Position numbers and translations under genes: made by a program
Shown here: one piece after another, positions 51,980-62,899 of the stretch
Layout: the number at the start of each line of letters is the position of its first letter
Numbering within the stretch: position 1 is the first letter of the stretch
Notes under the pieces: model-generated
What the model was told of the DNA's origin: nothing
Seen by the model: only the letters and a program-made list of their open reading frames with translations
Database searches by the model: none
Assembly (NCBI GenBank): GCA_903813345.2
Contig: CAIIXF020000006.1
Location: 27,101,936 to 27,165,935, forward strand
Source: Owenia fusiformis
Lineage: Eukaryota > Annelida > Polychaeta > Sabellida > Oweniidae
Direction: 5' to 3'
Length of the DNA stretch: 64,000 nucleotides

Positions 51980-52282
51980 CTATTTTCATAAGAATCAATG
52001 CAAAACTTACGAAGGACAAAAAACATATAACACCATACTTGAAGAGCAGAATTATAGTAATATTCAAAAGCAAAAGAATAACATAAGTACGGGTATATCA
52101 GCGAACAGTAATATAACGTAATAGATTTGTAACGTTTAACAATAATGTATCTTTAATAGCGGAACAGAAAAATTAGTACAAGTACCAAACAAAAAATGTA
52201 AAGGCTCTCCGTTAAGCCAATAAACTCTAGATCTATTCTAACTATTGAAATGGATTCTACCAATACTATCCAACATCACACA

Positions 52283-52639
52283 ATTCATAATGTTCTACCA
52301 TCTAAACACAGTCTTTAACTTATAACCGATCAAAATGAGATACGGGACAACGGAGACTGCATTACCATATGCCGTTGTCTTTGTAAATTATTTCAAATTC
52401 AGATTCCGCTGTCATTGACGATATCGAAGACGCTATATTATAGCGAATCACGACCCACTTTGATCGAAATTGGGATTTTATTTGACACATCATCACAAGA
52501 GCTAATGCATGCAAAGAATTAGCGACGATAGAATCCCATGAAATGAGATCCAAGTGATTAAAGAGTTGAAGCGACGGTTATGTTACGTCATTTGTGACAA
52601 CGGTACCTGACTTTACCGTTGTCAGGCTATTCTGGTGTG
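52283..52639. mobile_element. Truncated copy 2 of the 505 bp MITE
   Basis: Matches the internal and right-hand part of the element at 21559-22063, including ACAATGTTCTACCATC-like, ATATGCCGTTGTCTTT and the right end ACGGTTATGT...TTTACCGTTGTCAGGCTATTC. The left ~165 bp and left terminus are missing. Confidence 0.85.
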
Positions 52640-52957
52640 ACATGCATATACTTCATGACATTAGATCAACTTCAGTTCTTCTGAGACTTTTTGCGCACCA
52701 ATTTACTTCTATAGACTCGGCTCATTGCGCATGTGGTAAACCCGAATCCCCAAAACATATCTATTTTTAAAGTCCTTTATCCCATATCATTATATCTGTA
52801 TGTATACGTATGTATTCTAGATGCTCATTGGCATATTCATGGTCACATGAGATGAAATAGATGAATTAATTCCCTGGAAAGTCCTAAATCCCTGGTATCA
52901 GGGAAGATGAAATGTACTAATCACCGGTTAGGTCATGTAGTCATTAGTACGTTTTAT

Positions 52958-53738
52958 CTGGACGTTTCACCCCCTGGACGTTTCACCCCCTAGACATTTC
53001 ACCCCTAGACGTTTCATCCCTTAGACGTGTCACCAAAAATTATATCACTTTCATCAACGTTTACGAAATGTCCGTCTACCATGTTTTTTCTGCAAACATT
53101 ATGACGTCATATTCCCCATAATTCACAAGTGTAGTACAGTAACATAAGCGGTCAATAATATGATATCCCATGATGCACAGGTGAGGTACAGGCAAAAATG
53201 TTGACCGCTAATTGACCAATCAGATGCGAGTATTTACACTGAGGTACTTACAGTACTTGTTATTTGATTATGCTATTTGGAACACTTTTGGTAATTAAAT
53301 TGTGATTTTAATTAATCAAACCCACGCTAAAGCATATTACATAAAATCAACTTAAATTCACTAAAAGTTACTGAGCAAAATGTGTCAATAGGAAATATCT
53401 TCTATAATATATGCCATTTACACTAAGGGTATTCAGTTCTAACAAAGAGAAATACTTGAATGAAATATGTAGGAGTAAAAATTAAGATTAAAATGTCTAG
53501 GGGGTGAAACGTCTAAGGGTTGAAAAGTCTAAGGGATGAAATGTCTAGGGGGTGAAATGTCTAAGGGGTGAAACGTCTAGGGGGAGAAGTGTCCAGGGGG
53601 TGAAATGTCTAAGGGATGAAATGTCTAGGGGTGAAACGTCCAGGGGGAGAAATGTCCAGGGGGTGAAATGTCTAAGGGGTGAAATGTCCAGGGGGTGAAC
53701 AGTCTAGGGGTGAAACGTCCAGGGGGTGAAACGTCTAG
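52958..53738. repeat. Foldback pair of 16 bp minisatellite arrays
   Basis: About five units of GGACGTTTCACCCCCT lie at 52958-53034. About fifteen units of the complementary form (GTCTAGGGGGTGAAAC) lie at 53492-53738, around a ~460 bp unrelated AT-rich spacer. Units vary in CT/CC and A/G positions. The arms can pair over their full length. No terminal motif beyond the repeat and no target duplication were recognised. Confidence 0.85.
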
Positions 53739-54009
53739 AAAGCCATATCGGGTATAGAATAAAACAAATAGTGACTGCCACATTATTTGGGAAATAGTGT
53801 AAAGATTTTCCCCGAGGGAATATCCTGTCCACTGACATGTTCCCGAGGCTGCAGGCCGAACATGGAAAAAATAATTTGCACTATTTCCCTCAATGGCAGT
53901 CACTATTTGTATAATAAAGACAGTCTTGATGAAAAAGATCAACACTTTTGATTTAAAGATCTGTTAATTAATTTTACTTTTGATTTTAATTTGTATGATG
54001 ACCAACCTA

Positions 54010-54721
54010 CGAGGAGTGATCAGGAATTTCTGGACCGTTGGCTCTATTTTTGACATTTTTTATCCTTTCTTAGTAATTTTTTCACACAATATAACCCAAA
54101 TATATAGGATCACACCACGAAGATTTCATTGTTCTATGACATTATTATCCTATTATTTTGAAAAATCTACAGTTAATTTTATATGATGTTTGGACACTGT
54201 ATTCATTGCTGAATATTTGACATACTGTATAGGTTGTATTATTTCATTAAGTATATTCATTAATGTTCATAGTAACTAGTATTATTCTTCCATCAAAAAA
54301 GACGGTCTTTATCACGCCTTTCAGGATTTGGTGAAAAGGCATAACAAATGCTTACAAAATGCTGGTAACTACTTTGAAGGATTAGAATAATAATGTCAGT
54401 TACTATGAACGTTAATGAATATACTTCATGATATATACAACCTATTACAGTATGTCACATATTCAGCAATGAATACAGTGTCCAAACATCATATAAAACT
54501 ACTGTAGATTTTTCAAAATTGTCATTTTTTCTGAGCTCCACCTTGTCGCATCACCGGTTACCATGGTAACAAAAATAAAAGGATAATAATGTCATAGAAC
54601 AGTGTAATCCTCATGGTGTGATCCTGTATATTTGGGTTATAATGTGTGAAAAAATCAGTAAGAAAGGATAAAAAATGGCAAAATTAGAGCCAACGGTCCA
54701 GAAATTCCTGATCACCCCTCG
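54010..54721. mobile_element. Mariner-type element B, 0.7 kb, foldback derivative of A
   Basis: Ends CGAGGAGTGATCAGGAATTT and complement, flanked by TA (54008-54009 and 54722-54723). The arms match element A but extend further, each reaching about 290 bp inward (ATCATATAAAA / TTTTATATGATG, TATTCATTAA and complements). The short central spacer keeps the GACGGTCTTTATCACGCCTT...AAAAGGCAT block of element A. It is a deletion derivative in which nearly all sequence is inverted arm. Confidence 0.85.
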
Positions 54722-54723
54722 TA

Positions 54724-55527
54724 TAATGCCGACATTGCTATTGGTGGCCGATAATGTATTGACTTTACTTTACTACAAAAAGGTTCTGAGTATTGTGTCT
54801 ATCCCATTGATATGATGATATCCCTTTGTTTAATCAATGTTTACCCCCCGTGAATGATTTTATAAACATTGTTGACTTAAGGTGCTGATTGTATGCATTT
54901 CCACACGATATAACTGTTCGAACAATTCATATTACAATCTAAGTTATTAACATAATGTTCTTCTGAATGATTATGCTAAGACAGTAACTGGATCATTTTT
55001 GATTTTCAACCTTGTTTTTACGATTTCGAAACGTGCGTCTTCAATGCTGTTATTAGTATGATTATAAATGAAAACGCATACTTTTTCACAACATTTGACC
55101 CTTTATCACGACGGATCGCAAAAAACTGTACATTCCTTGAAATGAGAATTATAAGCAATATGTCGAAAGAACTTATAACGTTGTAGGTTTCCAAACTGCG
55201 TTTCCTCATTCACGTTCTTTGACATGGAAAATCATTCCAAAACAAGGATTTTCTCAATTTTTGATTATTCTTAAAAAGCTACTCCTGAAAAATAACGTGC
55301 GTATAGGGGATTACATGCAAAATTGTCACGCTTTTTACTTAATGTCGTGAAAAGTAAATGCGGTGTCATATTTTATACTCAAAAATAGTAAGCTCATTCT
55401 AAATGATTACAAATAAAGATAACTTTGTTGGTTCATGATTGCAAATCATACATCATTTGAATCAGGGGTATTCCAGCACACACCGAATTTCAGAAATTTT
55501 AGCAATATCATTCGATGTATCTTTATG
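54724..55527. other. No gene recognised
   Basis: AT-rich; only short frames without resemblance. Confidence 0.45.
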
Positions 55528-55530
55528 TAA

Positions 55531-56180
55531 AGGCCCGGTCACACCGCCCGGACGTTGCTGGAGCGTTCCTTGAACGTTGAAAAAATTCATCAACGCTCGA
55601 CAACGCGCACAAAATGGGGAAAAAAACAAAAACACGGGCGTTGGTTTAGCGGTGCACCGCTGAAGCCGGCGTTGCTTTAGCGTTGGTTAAGCGGTTGCGA
55701 GCGGTAGCTAGCGTTTGTTTAGCGGTAATGCGAGCGTTGGTATAGCGGCGTTCTGCGCATGAGAGCGTTGCCTCGGCGGGGGTGTAAATAGCAGCAGCGT
55801 TGGTTTAGCAGCATATCGCGTTTGACTACTGGGAAATTATTTCAAGTGGTAAGTGTTTAAGAGTAAAGACCTTTATTGGAATTTGTAACTTTAACAAAAG
55901 TCCTTCAAGGATTAAAGAAGAAATGTTTTAAATCTAAAGTGCTTCTATTAATGTAATATGACATTAAGAATGAATAACATTACAATTTTCTTTAATAATC
56001 TCTCATATCATTTCAAACAAACATATCACAATTTAATCGTTGCATTTCCATTACTTGGAACCGATTTACGTTCAAATTGCTTTAACAATGTCAAATAACA
56101 TTTACAGCAAAGTAATAATCATGACGCATGACAAATTTTTGCATTGCTGTACGCGCATCAACTTTTTGTATAATACCATG
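55531..56180. repeat. Left ~650 bp inverted arm
   Basis: Begins TAA-AGGCCCGGTCACACCGCC and is nearly identical, reversed, to 62248-62894. The outer ~300 bp is packed with AGCGTTG/CAACGC/GCGGT words. The inner ~340 bp is ordinary AT-rich sequence (ATTTCCATTACTTGGAACC, ACAGCAAAGTAATAATCATG). Both arms stop at the same internal point (CCATG). Confidence 0.9.
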
Positions 56181-56369
56181 ACGAGTGCAACATTTTACAA
56201 GCTGCGCAGAAAATTCACAGATAATTTATTGAATTGCTTGACGTGAAAACACTAGGTATATATTATATTTGAATAAAGGTCTCAGTAAAAGTCTATTTGT
56301 ATTAACATTTAATGAAAAACCAGACATGAATATATATCAAATGTAAAATGCACAAGTGTCTCCACAGTG

Positions 56370-56955
56370 TTCTACACAGTGGTGCATATCTCCACGTATT
56401 TATAGCCAAATTCTGGTCCCGCTCCGACACCTCTATACCAACGCCAAAGCAAAGTTCATCGCCGCCATGGAACGCTGCGACAACGTCCGACACCGTTCCA
56501 ACAACCCCATGTACGCTGATAAAACGCTAACAACCGCTCCACCGACGTTTGTGCAACGTTTAATCGCCGCCCGGGCAACGCTGGCGAAGCAGCGGTGGTC
56601 CAGCGTTTAAGATTTCTGCGTTGGTCTAGCGGATTCAGGCGTCCACGAACTTGCGTCTAGCGGTGCCAAACTTTGACTGGGCGTTGGTGGAGCGGTGATA
56701 AACTTTGCCAGGGCGTAAAATTGTCCCTTTTTCAACGCTCGCAATATTTTGAGCAGCTCAAAACTTTTGGAGCGTTAGGATGGCCAGTCGAGAAACATCC
56801 GCGTTGGCCGAGCGTTTACAGCGTTGCTTTAACGGATGCCAACTTTTGTTAAACGGTGGTGAACGTTTACGAGCGTCACACCGCCTAAACGTTGCTGGAG
56901 CGTTCCTTGAACGTTGAAAAAATCATCAACGCTCGTAAACGTTCACCACCGTTTA
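56370..56955. repeat. GCGTT-motif-rich block ending in a hairpin
   Basis: Dozens of degenerate AACGCT/AGCGTT/GCGGT words in both orientations. A second, shortened terminus GTCACACCGCC...GTTGCTGGAGCGTTCC lies at about 56878. It is bracketed by TAAACGGTGGTGAACGTTTA and its complement (about 56854 and 56936), forming a stem. The frames at 56348-56610 follow from the repeats and look non-coding. Confidence 0.75.
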
Positions 56956-58487
56956 TTATAATTTAATGAACTCAATAGTCTAAATGATAATAAGATCATA
57001 ATTCAGTCTTGGCTGACTAGTCTTGCATCATCAGAGTTGGATTGCAAATACCTCCCTAAATTTAAATTTACAAATTTACTAGTCTACGGGGTGGGGAAAC
57101 AAGTCTCCATCCAACCACTAAAGTTTAAAAGGAAGACTATAGTGTCCCGTGAATTCATTATAATTATCTTAGACAATAGTCAAGCGGTACAATCATGGGA
57201 GTGTTAATTAATCGGAAGTTTGATTTAAAATAACTCCTTTGGATCAAATATTTAAATTCTACTAGAATATCAAAAGAAAGATTTCAGTACCCCTTAACTT
57301 CACTCCCGGACTTCACTATTCACCACCCCCCCCCCCTTCTCCAGTTATCCCTTATGACCCCAGAATGTTCGTTTCTGTGCCCCCCCCCTTTCCATGGCCA
57401 GTAAGTCATCTATGTGTATATTGGTTCCCTCCAAAAGGTGGGAAAACCAGATGCAGGCATAGGCATGTTCTTATTTCTGTATTCTGTCCTTTGATTGTGT
57501 ATTAAGTTGAGCTGCACGCCAAACGTTAAGATTGTTAAAACGCTTAAAATAAAACTTTATTCCTCTCAATTTACATAAAAATGAAACAGATTAGATTCGA
57601 ATCTCAGTCACACCAGCCACTGGTCAAAGGAAGTAGAAATATCTATATCAATCAAATGTCTGAGAATTTGATAACTGTCTGGGATCCAATGTTAATTTTA
57701 TTGAATCAAACTAAGAAAAGTATAAAGATGAATTTTAAACGTTAAGAGGGAAAAGTCAAATATGCATTGTTACCCTTAAAATAATTCATTAAAGTGTCGT
57801 ACACATTTCATAACATTTATATAAATAAAACAAATAAAGCACAACCCTCATGCCCTAATGAATTCATATCGGCGCTAAACGGCCCTTGCAATAAAAACGC
57901 ATCGAAGCAGGGAATGCTTGGAAAATTCTTCCGAGACTGACTTTTGCTATTTCAAAATTGAAATATGCCTAATTCCTATGAAATAATCAAATAACCACGC
58001 GATCTTTTTCCCTGGGTTTTACTCTATTTTAGATTTACTAGAAAAATGTTTATATGATGATTGCGTTTGCTTCTCACGAGTTCATTGAAAAGTTCAGTTG
58101 TAAACTTTAGAGATCAAAAGACTAATTAGGCACCTGATTGCGAAAGTTTGATTGCATTTCGATCGCCGGGATTTTACAAACGTATTGTTTAAGTAGCGAT
58201 CGTGTTCTTGGGATCTTGATAACTTCCTATTTTAAGTTTTGGGTTGAAAGCAATGAGTATGTCGGACTTTCTCAAGTCCACATAATGAAACAATATCCCT
58301 TTATATTAGTCCAATGGCATAAACATACCAGTTTTTTATTGCAAAAAGAACTGTAATTAATAGCCTACATAAAAGCATCATGATAAATAAAACATTAAAG
58401 CATATATAAAGCCTATTGTTATCAAAATCCATAAATCCTCACCATATAAATATAGTTTTATTGATGACCAAAAACAGATATCAAGGG
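56956..58487. other. No gene recognised
   Basis: AT-rich with C runs near 57327 and 57380; short frames only. Confidence 0.45.
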
Positions 58488-58664
58488 CGTAGCCAGCTTT
58501 CAGTCAGGAGGGGGGAGGGGTGCGATCGCCAAAAAGATTTCGGTTTTCAGTCAGGAGGGTATGATTGTGGCATTTTAATGCTTCTTTCTTCTTCTTTCTC
58601 AGCGTTTTATTTTTATTGTTATGGGGGAGGTTGCGATCGCACCCCCTCCCCTCCTGGCTACGCC
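58488..58664. mobile_element. ~177 bp MITE with GGCGTAGCCAG ends
   Basis: Ends GGCGTAGCCAG and CTGGCTACGCC; just inside are a G-rich run and a C-rich run plus matching GCGATCGC palindromes. The phrase TTTCAGTCAGGAGGG occurs twice. A second, one-ended copy is at 62150-62247. Confidence 0.7.
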
Positions 58665-58689
58665 TATGGATATTTTGACAACTTTCACG

Positions 58690-60450
58690 TTTACCCCGCC
58701 CCCTAATAATTTTTGCACCCCCTCTAAATATCAGACCCGTCAGACGTTGAGGCATCAGGGCCGTCAGATGGGGGGTGCGATGGGTGCGACCGCACCCCCC
58801 TTTGTCACCCCCCAAAATTAATTTGAAATTTATTTTTTTTTGTAATTTTCTTTTCATTGACTCATACACTTTGAAAGTACCCAGAAAGCACCAAATAGCA
58901 TCTTAAAATTGTAAAATTTTCTAGGGGTATTGGCCACCCCTCACCCCCCCCCCCACAAAACAATGGAAAAGTTCTAATTTTATTTTAGAGTTTTGTCTCA
59001 GACACTTTTAAAGTGCCCAGATATCATCAAATGGCTCCTTGATATAGTTATTGTTTCTGGGGGACTTACTCCCCATCTTGCACTTGCATAACCCCCCCCC
59101 CTCTGGCGCCCCCCCCCCCCCTTGACCCCCTCCCCCCCCAAAAAAAAATTGTGATTTTCTCAAATTCTTTAATTGACTCATACACTAAAAGTGCCCAGAA
59201 AGCACCAAATAGCGTCATAAAATTGTAAAATTTTCTAGGGGGAGTGGGCCACCCCTCACACACCCCAAAAAAATGGAAAAGTCCTGAATTTGTTTTATGT
59301 ATTGTCTCAGACACTTTTAAATTGCCCAGACATCACCAAATACCTCCGTGATAAAGTTAATGATTCTGGAAGACTAACACTTACTTGCCCTCTGGCATCC
59401 CCACTCCACCTCCCCCTCTGGCAGCCCCCCTCCCTTAACAAAAAAAATTGAGATTTTTCAAAAAATTTTTATTGATTCATACCCTTTGAAAGTGCCCAGA
59501 AAGCACCAAATAGCATCTTAAAATTGTAAAATTTTCTTGGGAAATAGGCACTTTTAGGCACAGACACTTTTAAAGTGCCCAAACTTCATCAAATAGCACC
59601 TTGATATTGTAAATTTTGATATGGGGGACAAACACTTGCTCCCCCTCTGGCACCCCAGCCCCACCTCCCCTTCTGGCACCCTTCCCCCCCCCTTTGACAC
59701 CCCCAAAATTTGAAAAAATTGCGATTGTTTTTCAATGTTTTTATTGACTAATACACTTTAAAAGTGCCCAGAAGCACCAAATATCATCTTTAAATTGTAA
59801 AATTTTCTAGGAGAGTTAGCCACCCCTCACATCCCCCACAAAACAAAAGAAAATATTCTGAATTTCATGTATTGTCTCAGAAGTGCCAGATATCATCAAA
59901 TAGCACCTTGATATGCATGGTCAATGTTTCTGGGGGACAACCCTTTGCTCCCCTACTGGCACCCAACCCCACATCACCCTCTCATCCTCTTTGACACCCA
60001 AAAGAATTTGAAAAAAATCACATTTTTCTTATTGACTCATAACGCACAGGCGTACCAGATGGTTGCAAATTCGCTCCAAATACAACCAAATTTCAAAATT
60101 TTCCTGGGGGACAACCCCCAGACCCCCCTAAATTTTCTAGGAGAGTTAGCCACCCCTCACATCCCCCACAAAACAAAAGAAAATATTCTGAATTTCATGT
60201 ATTGTCTCAGAAGTGCCAGACATCATCAAATAGCACCTTGATATGCATGTTCAATGTTTCTGGGGGACAACCCCTATCTCCCCTACTGGCACCCCACCCC
60301 ACATCACCCTCTCATCCTCTTTGACACCCCAAAAGAATTTGAAAAAAATCACATTTTTCTTATTGACTCATAACGCACAGGCGTACCAGATGGTTGCAAA
60401 TTCGCTCCAAATACAACTTAATTTCAAAATTTTCTAAAAAAAGCTAAAAA
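58690..60450. repeat. Satellite-like array, ~300 bp unit with poly-C tracts
   Basis: About six units, each with TTGACTCATACAC, CCCAGAAAGCACCAAATAGC, TAAAATTGTAAAATTTTCTA and long C runs (CCCCTCTGGC). Starts fall near 58855, 59171, 59471, 59745, 60033 and 60362. The last two units are nearly identical over ~300 bp (59800-60090 versus 60130-60420), so amplification is recent. Open frames here follow the C runs and are not genes. Confidence 0.85.
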
Positions 60451-60459
60451 CCGCACCCC

Positions 60460-62149
60460 CCTTGGAGAAAAGTGTCTTACGGGCCTGGGCATGGATCAGG
60501 ATACCCTGACTCCCAAGCTGTGCGACTTCTGGCAACCGCTACACCTATATTCCCGGGGAAAACGCTTTTAGAAAAATTGTCAAATATGGTCGTGTGTGGG
60601 CAAACACGGAGGAGGAGGAGAGGGGTGCGTGCATTGCGTGCGACCCTTTATCAGTTGTGTACCTTATTTTTGTATGAATTTCTTCCGAATAGTTATGCTA
60701 GAGGGGTTCTGATATTTATTTCTGTTTTCAAATGAAATAATTTCACCCTTGCCCGACTGACTTGTAGATAATGCACGAATCAAATAGCATGGAGATCAGA
60801 TAATCAGATTGATTCGTATTTTCGCAATCAGATGAATTAACTTATTATTTTCTCTGATTAAAAGGCGGTTTGAAGCTACTTTTACAGGATTTGTAAATTC
60901 GCAATCAGACTGGCTTATTTTAATATTTAGTCAGTGCAAGAGGAGGGGACTATTAATGTAGAAAATTGTTTTGATTTCGACACTAACTGAATAATTTATC
61001 ACAATTGTTAAATACGCAAACAGAAACAGGTTTAAAAATGAGAATAGAGGCAAAAAAGTCTATTCATAAAATGTAATTAAAACCCGGGAATTAAAAGCAA
61101 TTTTAGACTGTTAGATCTCTTCTGTAATCAAGGTGATGTTGGTACACTTCCGCCGTTAGAAAAACAAAGACTAAGACAAAGACTATATAGCAATTAATCC
61201 TTTTGTAATCATTAAATGTTAGATTCTTATTATTTTGTTGGACAATGTTCAGACTTCTGACCAAGATTAAATCATTTATGTTTTTATAGTATTTCAATCA
61301 GACAGACGTGCTAATGAGTTCGAAAAATACATTTGTCCATTTCCTCTCAAGAAGTTTTCAAAGGTAATCAAGTCGATTTGTTTGAGTGTTTAGCATTGTT
61401 TTTCATAACTTGACGCTTCCATGAACAGAATGACTTTGAAATGAGTTTTTATAATTTTAGCTTTTATACGGCCATGCTTATTAGTATATTTCTATATGAA
61501 CGTTGTAGTTATGTGATGTAACATCGCCCCCCCCCCCAAATTACAGGTATACAAATTTTGATCGGAATGCATTAACTTGCAATTAAAAGCAATTTTAGAC
61601 TGTTAGATGATCTCTTAAGTAATCTAGGTGATGTTGGTACACTTCCGCATTTAAGAAAATAAAGACTAAGACAAAGAGAACTAAGCAATTAATCCTTTTG
61701 TTATCATTAAATGTTAGATTCTTATTTTTTGATTGGACAATATTAAGACTTCTGTCTCCGATTGTTATGCAGGTATGTGTATAAAATCATGTGAACAACA
61801 TTATCGTGGAAACCCCCATCTTCATTCTCATAATGTCTTACAGCTATTTCGCAAATGACATAATCCTAAACAACATATGGACATAACGATAATATTGCAG
61901 AACTGAGCGAAAAGAAAGGTGGAACAAATCAGATTAAGATATTTTATTTTTGAAATGCACAAAGGGCAACAATTGAAGAACAAAAGTTAATGGCGTTTTG
62001 AAATAGATCGTGCTTTTATATGAACCCCTTCTATAATACCCTACCCTTTGCATTTGTTCGACTTCACTCCTTAAATGAGAGTTTCGTCTTCTCGTAGTTT
62101 ATAATTAGACTCTGCACGCAGCGTAATAGTGCCCCTATTATCCATGTTC
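60460..62149. other. No gene; holds a ~170 bp direct duplication
   Basis: The stretch 61093-61259 recurs at 61582-61753 (AAAGCAATTTTAGACTGTTA, GGTGATGTTGGTACACTTCC, CAATTAATCCTTTTGT) with small indels, about 490 bp apart. Confidence 0.75.
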
Positions 62150-62247
62150 AGGGGCGTAGCCAACTTTCAGTCGGGGGGGGGGGTGCGATCGCCAAAAAAC
62201 AATAACGGTTTTCAGTCGGGGGAGGGGGTTGCGATCGTGGCAAAAGC
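62150..62247. repeat. One-ended copy of the GGCGTAGCCA MITE
   Basis: GGGGCGTAGCCAACTTTCAG followed by G runs and GCGATCGC as at 58488, but it runs straight into the right inverted arm without its own right end. Confidence 0.65.
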
Positions 62248-62894
62248 CATGGTATTATACAAAAAATTGATGCGCGCACAGCAATGCAAAAATTTGTCAT
62301 GCGTCATGATTATTACTTTGCTGTAAATGTTATTTGACATTGTTAAAGCAATTTGAACGTAAATCGGTTCCAAGTAATGGAAATGCAACGATTAAATTGT
62401 GATATGTTTGTTTGAAATGATATGAGAGATTATTAAAGAAAATTGTAATGTTATTCATTCTTAATGTCATATTACATTAATAGAAGCACTTTAGATTTAA
62501 AACATTTCTTCTTTAATCCTTGAAGGACTTTTGTTAAAGTTACAAATTCCAATAAAGGTCTTTACTCTTAAACACTTACCACTTGAAATAATTTCCCAGT
62601 AGTCAAACGCGATATGCTGCTAAACCAACGCTGCTGCTATTTATACCCCCGCCGAGGCAACGCTCTCATGCGCAGAACGCCGCTATACCAACGCTCGCAT
62701 TACCGCTAAACAAACGCTAGCTACCGCTCGCAACCGCTTAACCAACGCTAAAGCAACGCCGGCTTCAGCGGTGCACCGCTAAGCCAACGCCCGTGTTTTT
62801 GTTTTTTCCCCATTTTGTGCGCGTTGACGAGTTGATGAATTTTTTCAACGTTCAAGGAACGCACCAGCAACGTCCGGGCGGTGTGACCGGGCCT
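62248..62894. repeat. Right ~650 bp inverted arm
   Basis: Reverse complement of 55531-56180, ending GGTGTGACCGGGCCT-TTA. The outer trinucleotides are TAA at the left and TTA at the right, i.e. part of the inverted repeat rather than a direct duplication. Confidence 0.9.
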
Positions 62895-62899
62895 TTACG

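Noticed and set aside
52958-53738. CRISPR-like array
   Set aside because: Units are contiguous and degenerate without unique spacers, face each other in opposite orientation, and the genome is eukaryotic.
53625-53945. 106-residue frame with repeated SPPGRFTP/HPLD-like units
   Set aside because: It is the translation of the 16 bp minisatellite on the minus strand; periodicity comes from the DNA repeat and there is no family resemblance.
55018-55209. 63-residue minus-strand frame
   Set aside because: No resemblance, no splice context, and composition equal to the surrounding AT-rich DNA.
58416-60437. Several plus- and minus-strand frames rich in Pro and Gly
   Set aside because: All are products of the poly-C satellite and MITE; the same short peptides recur with the repeat unit.
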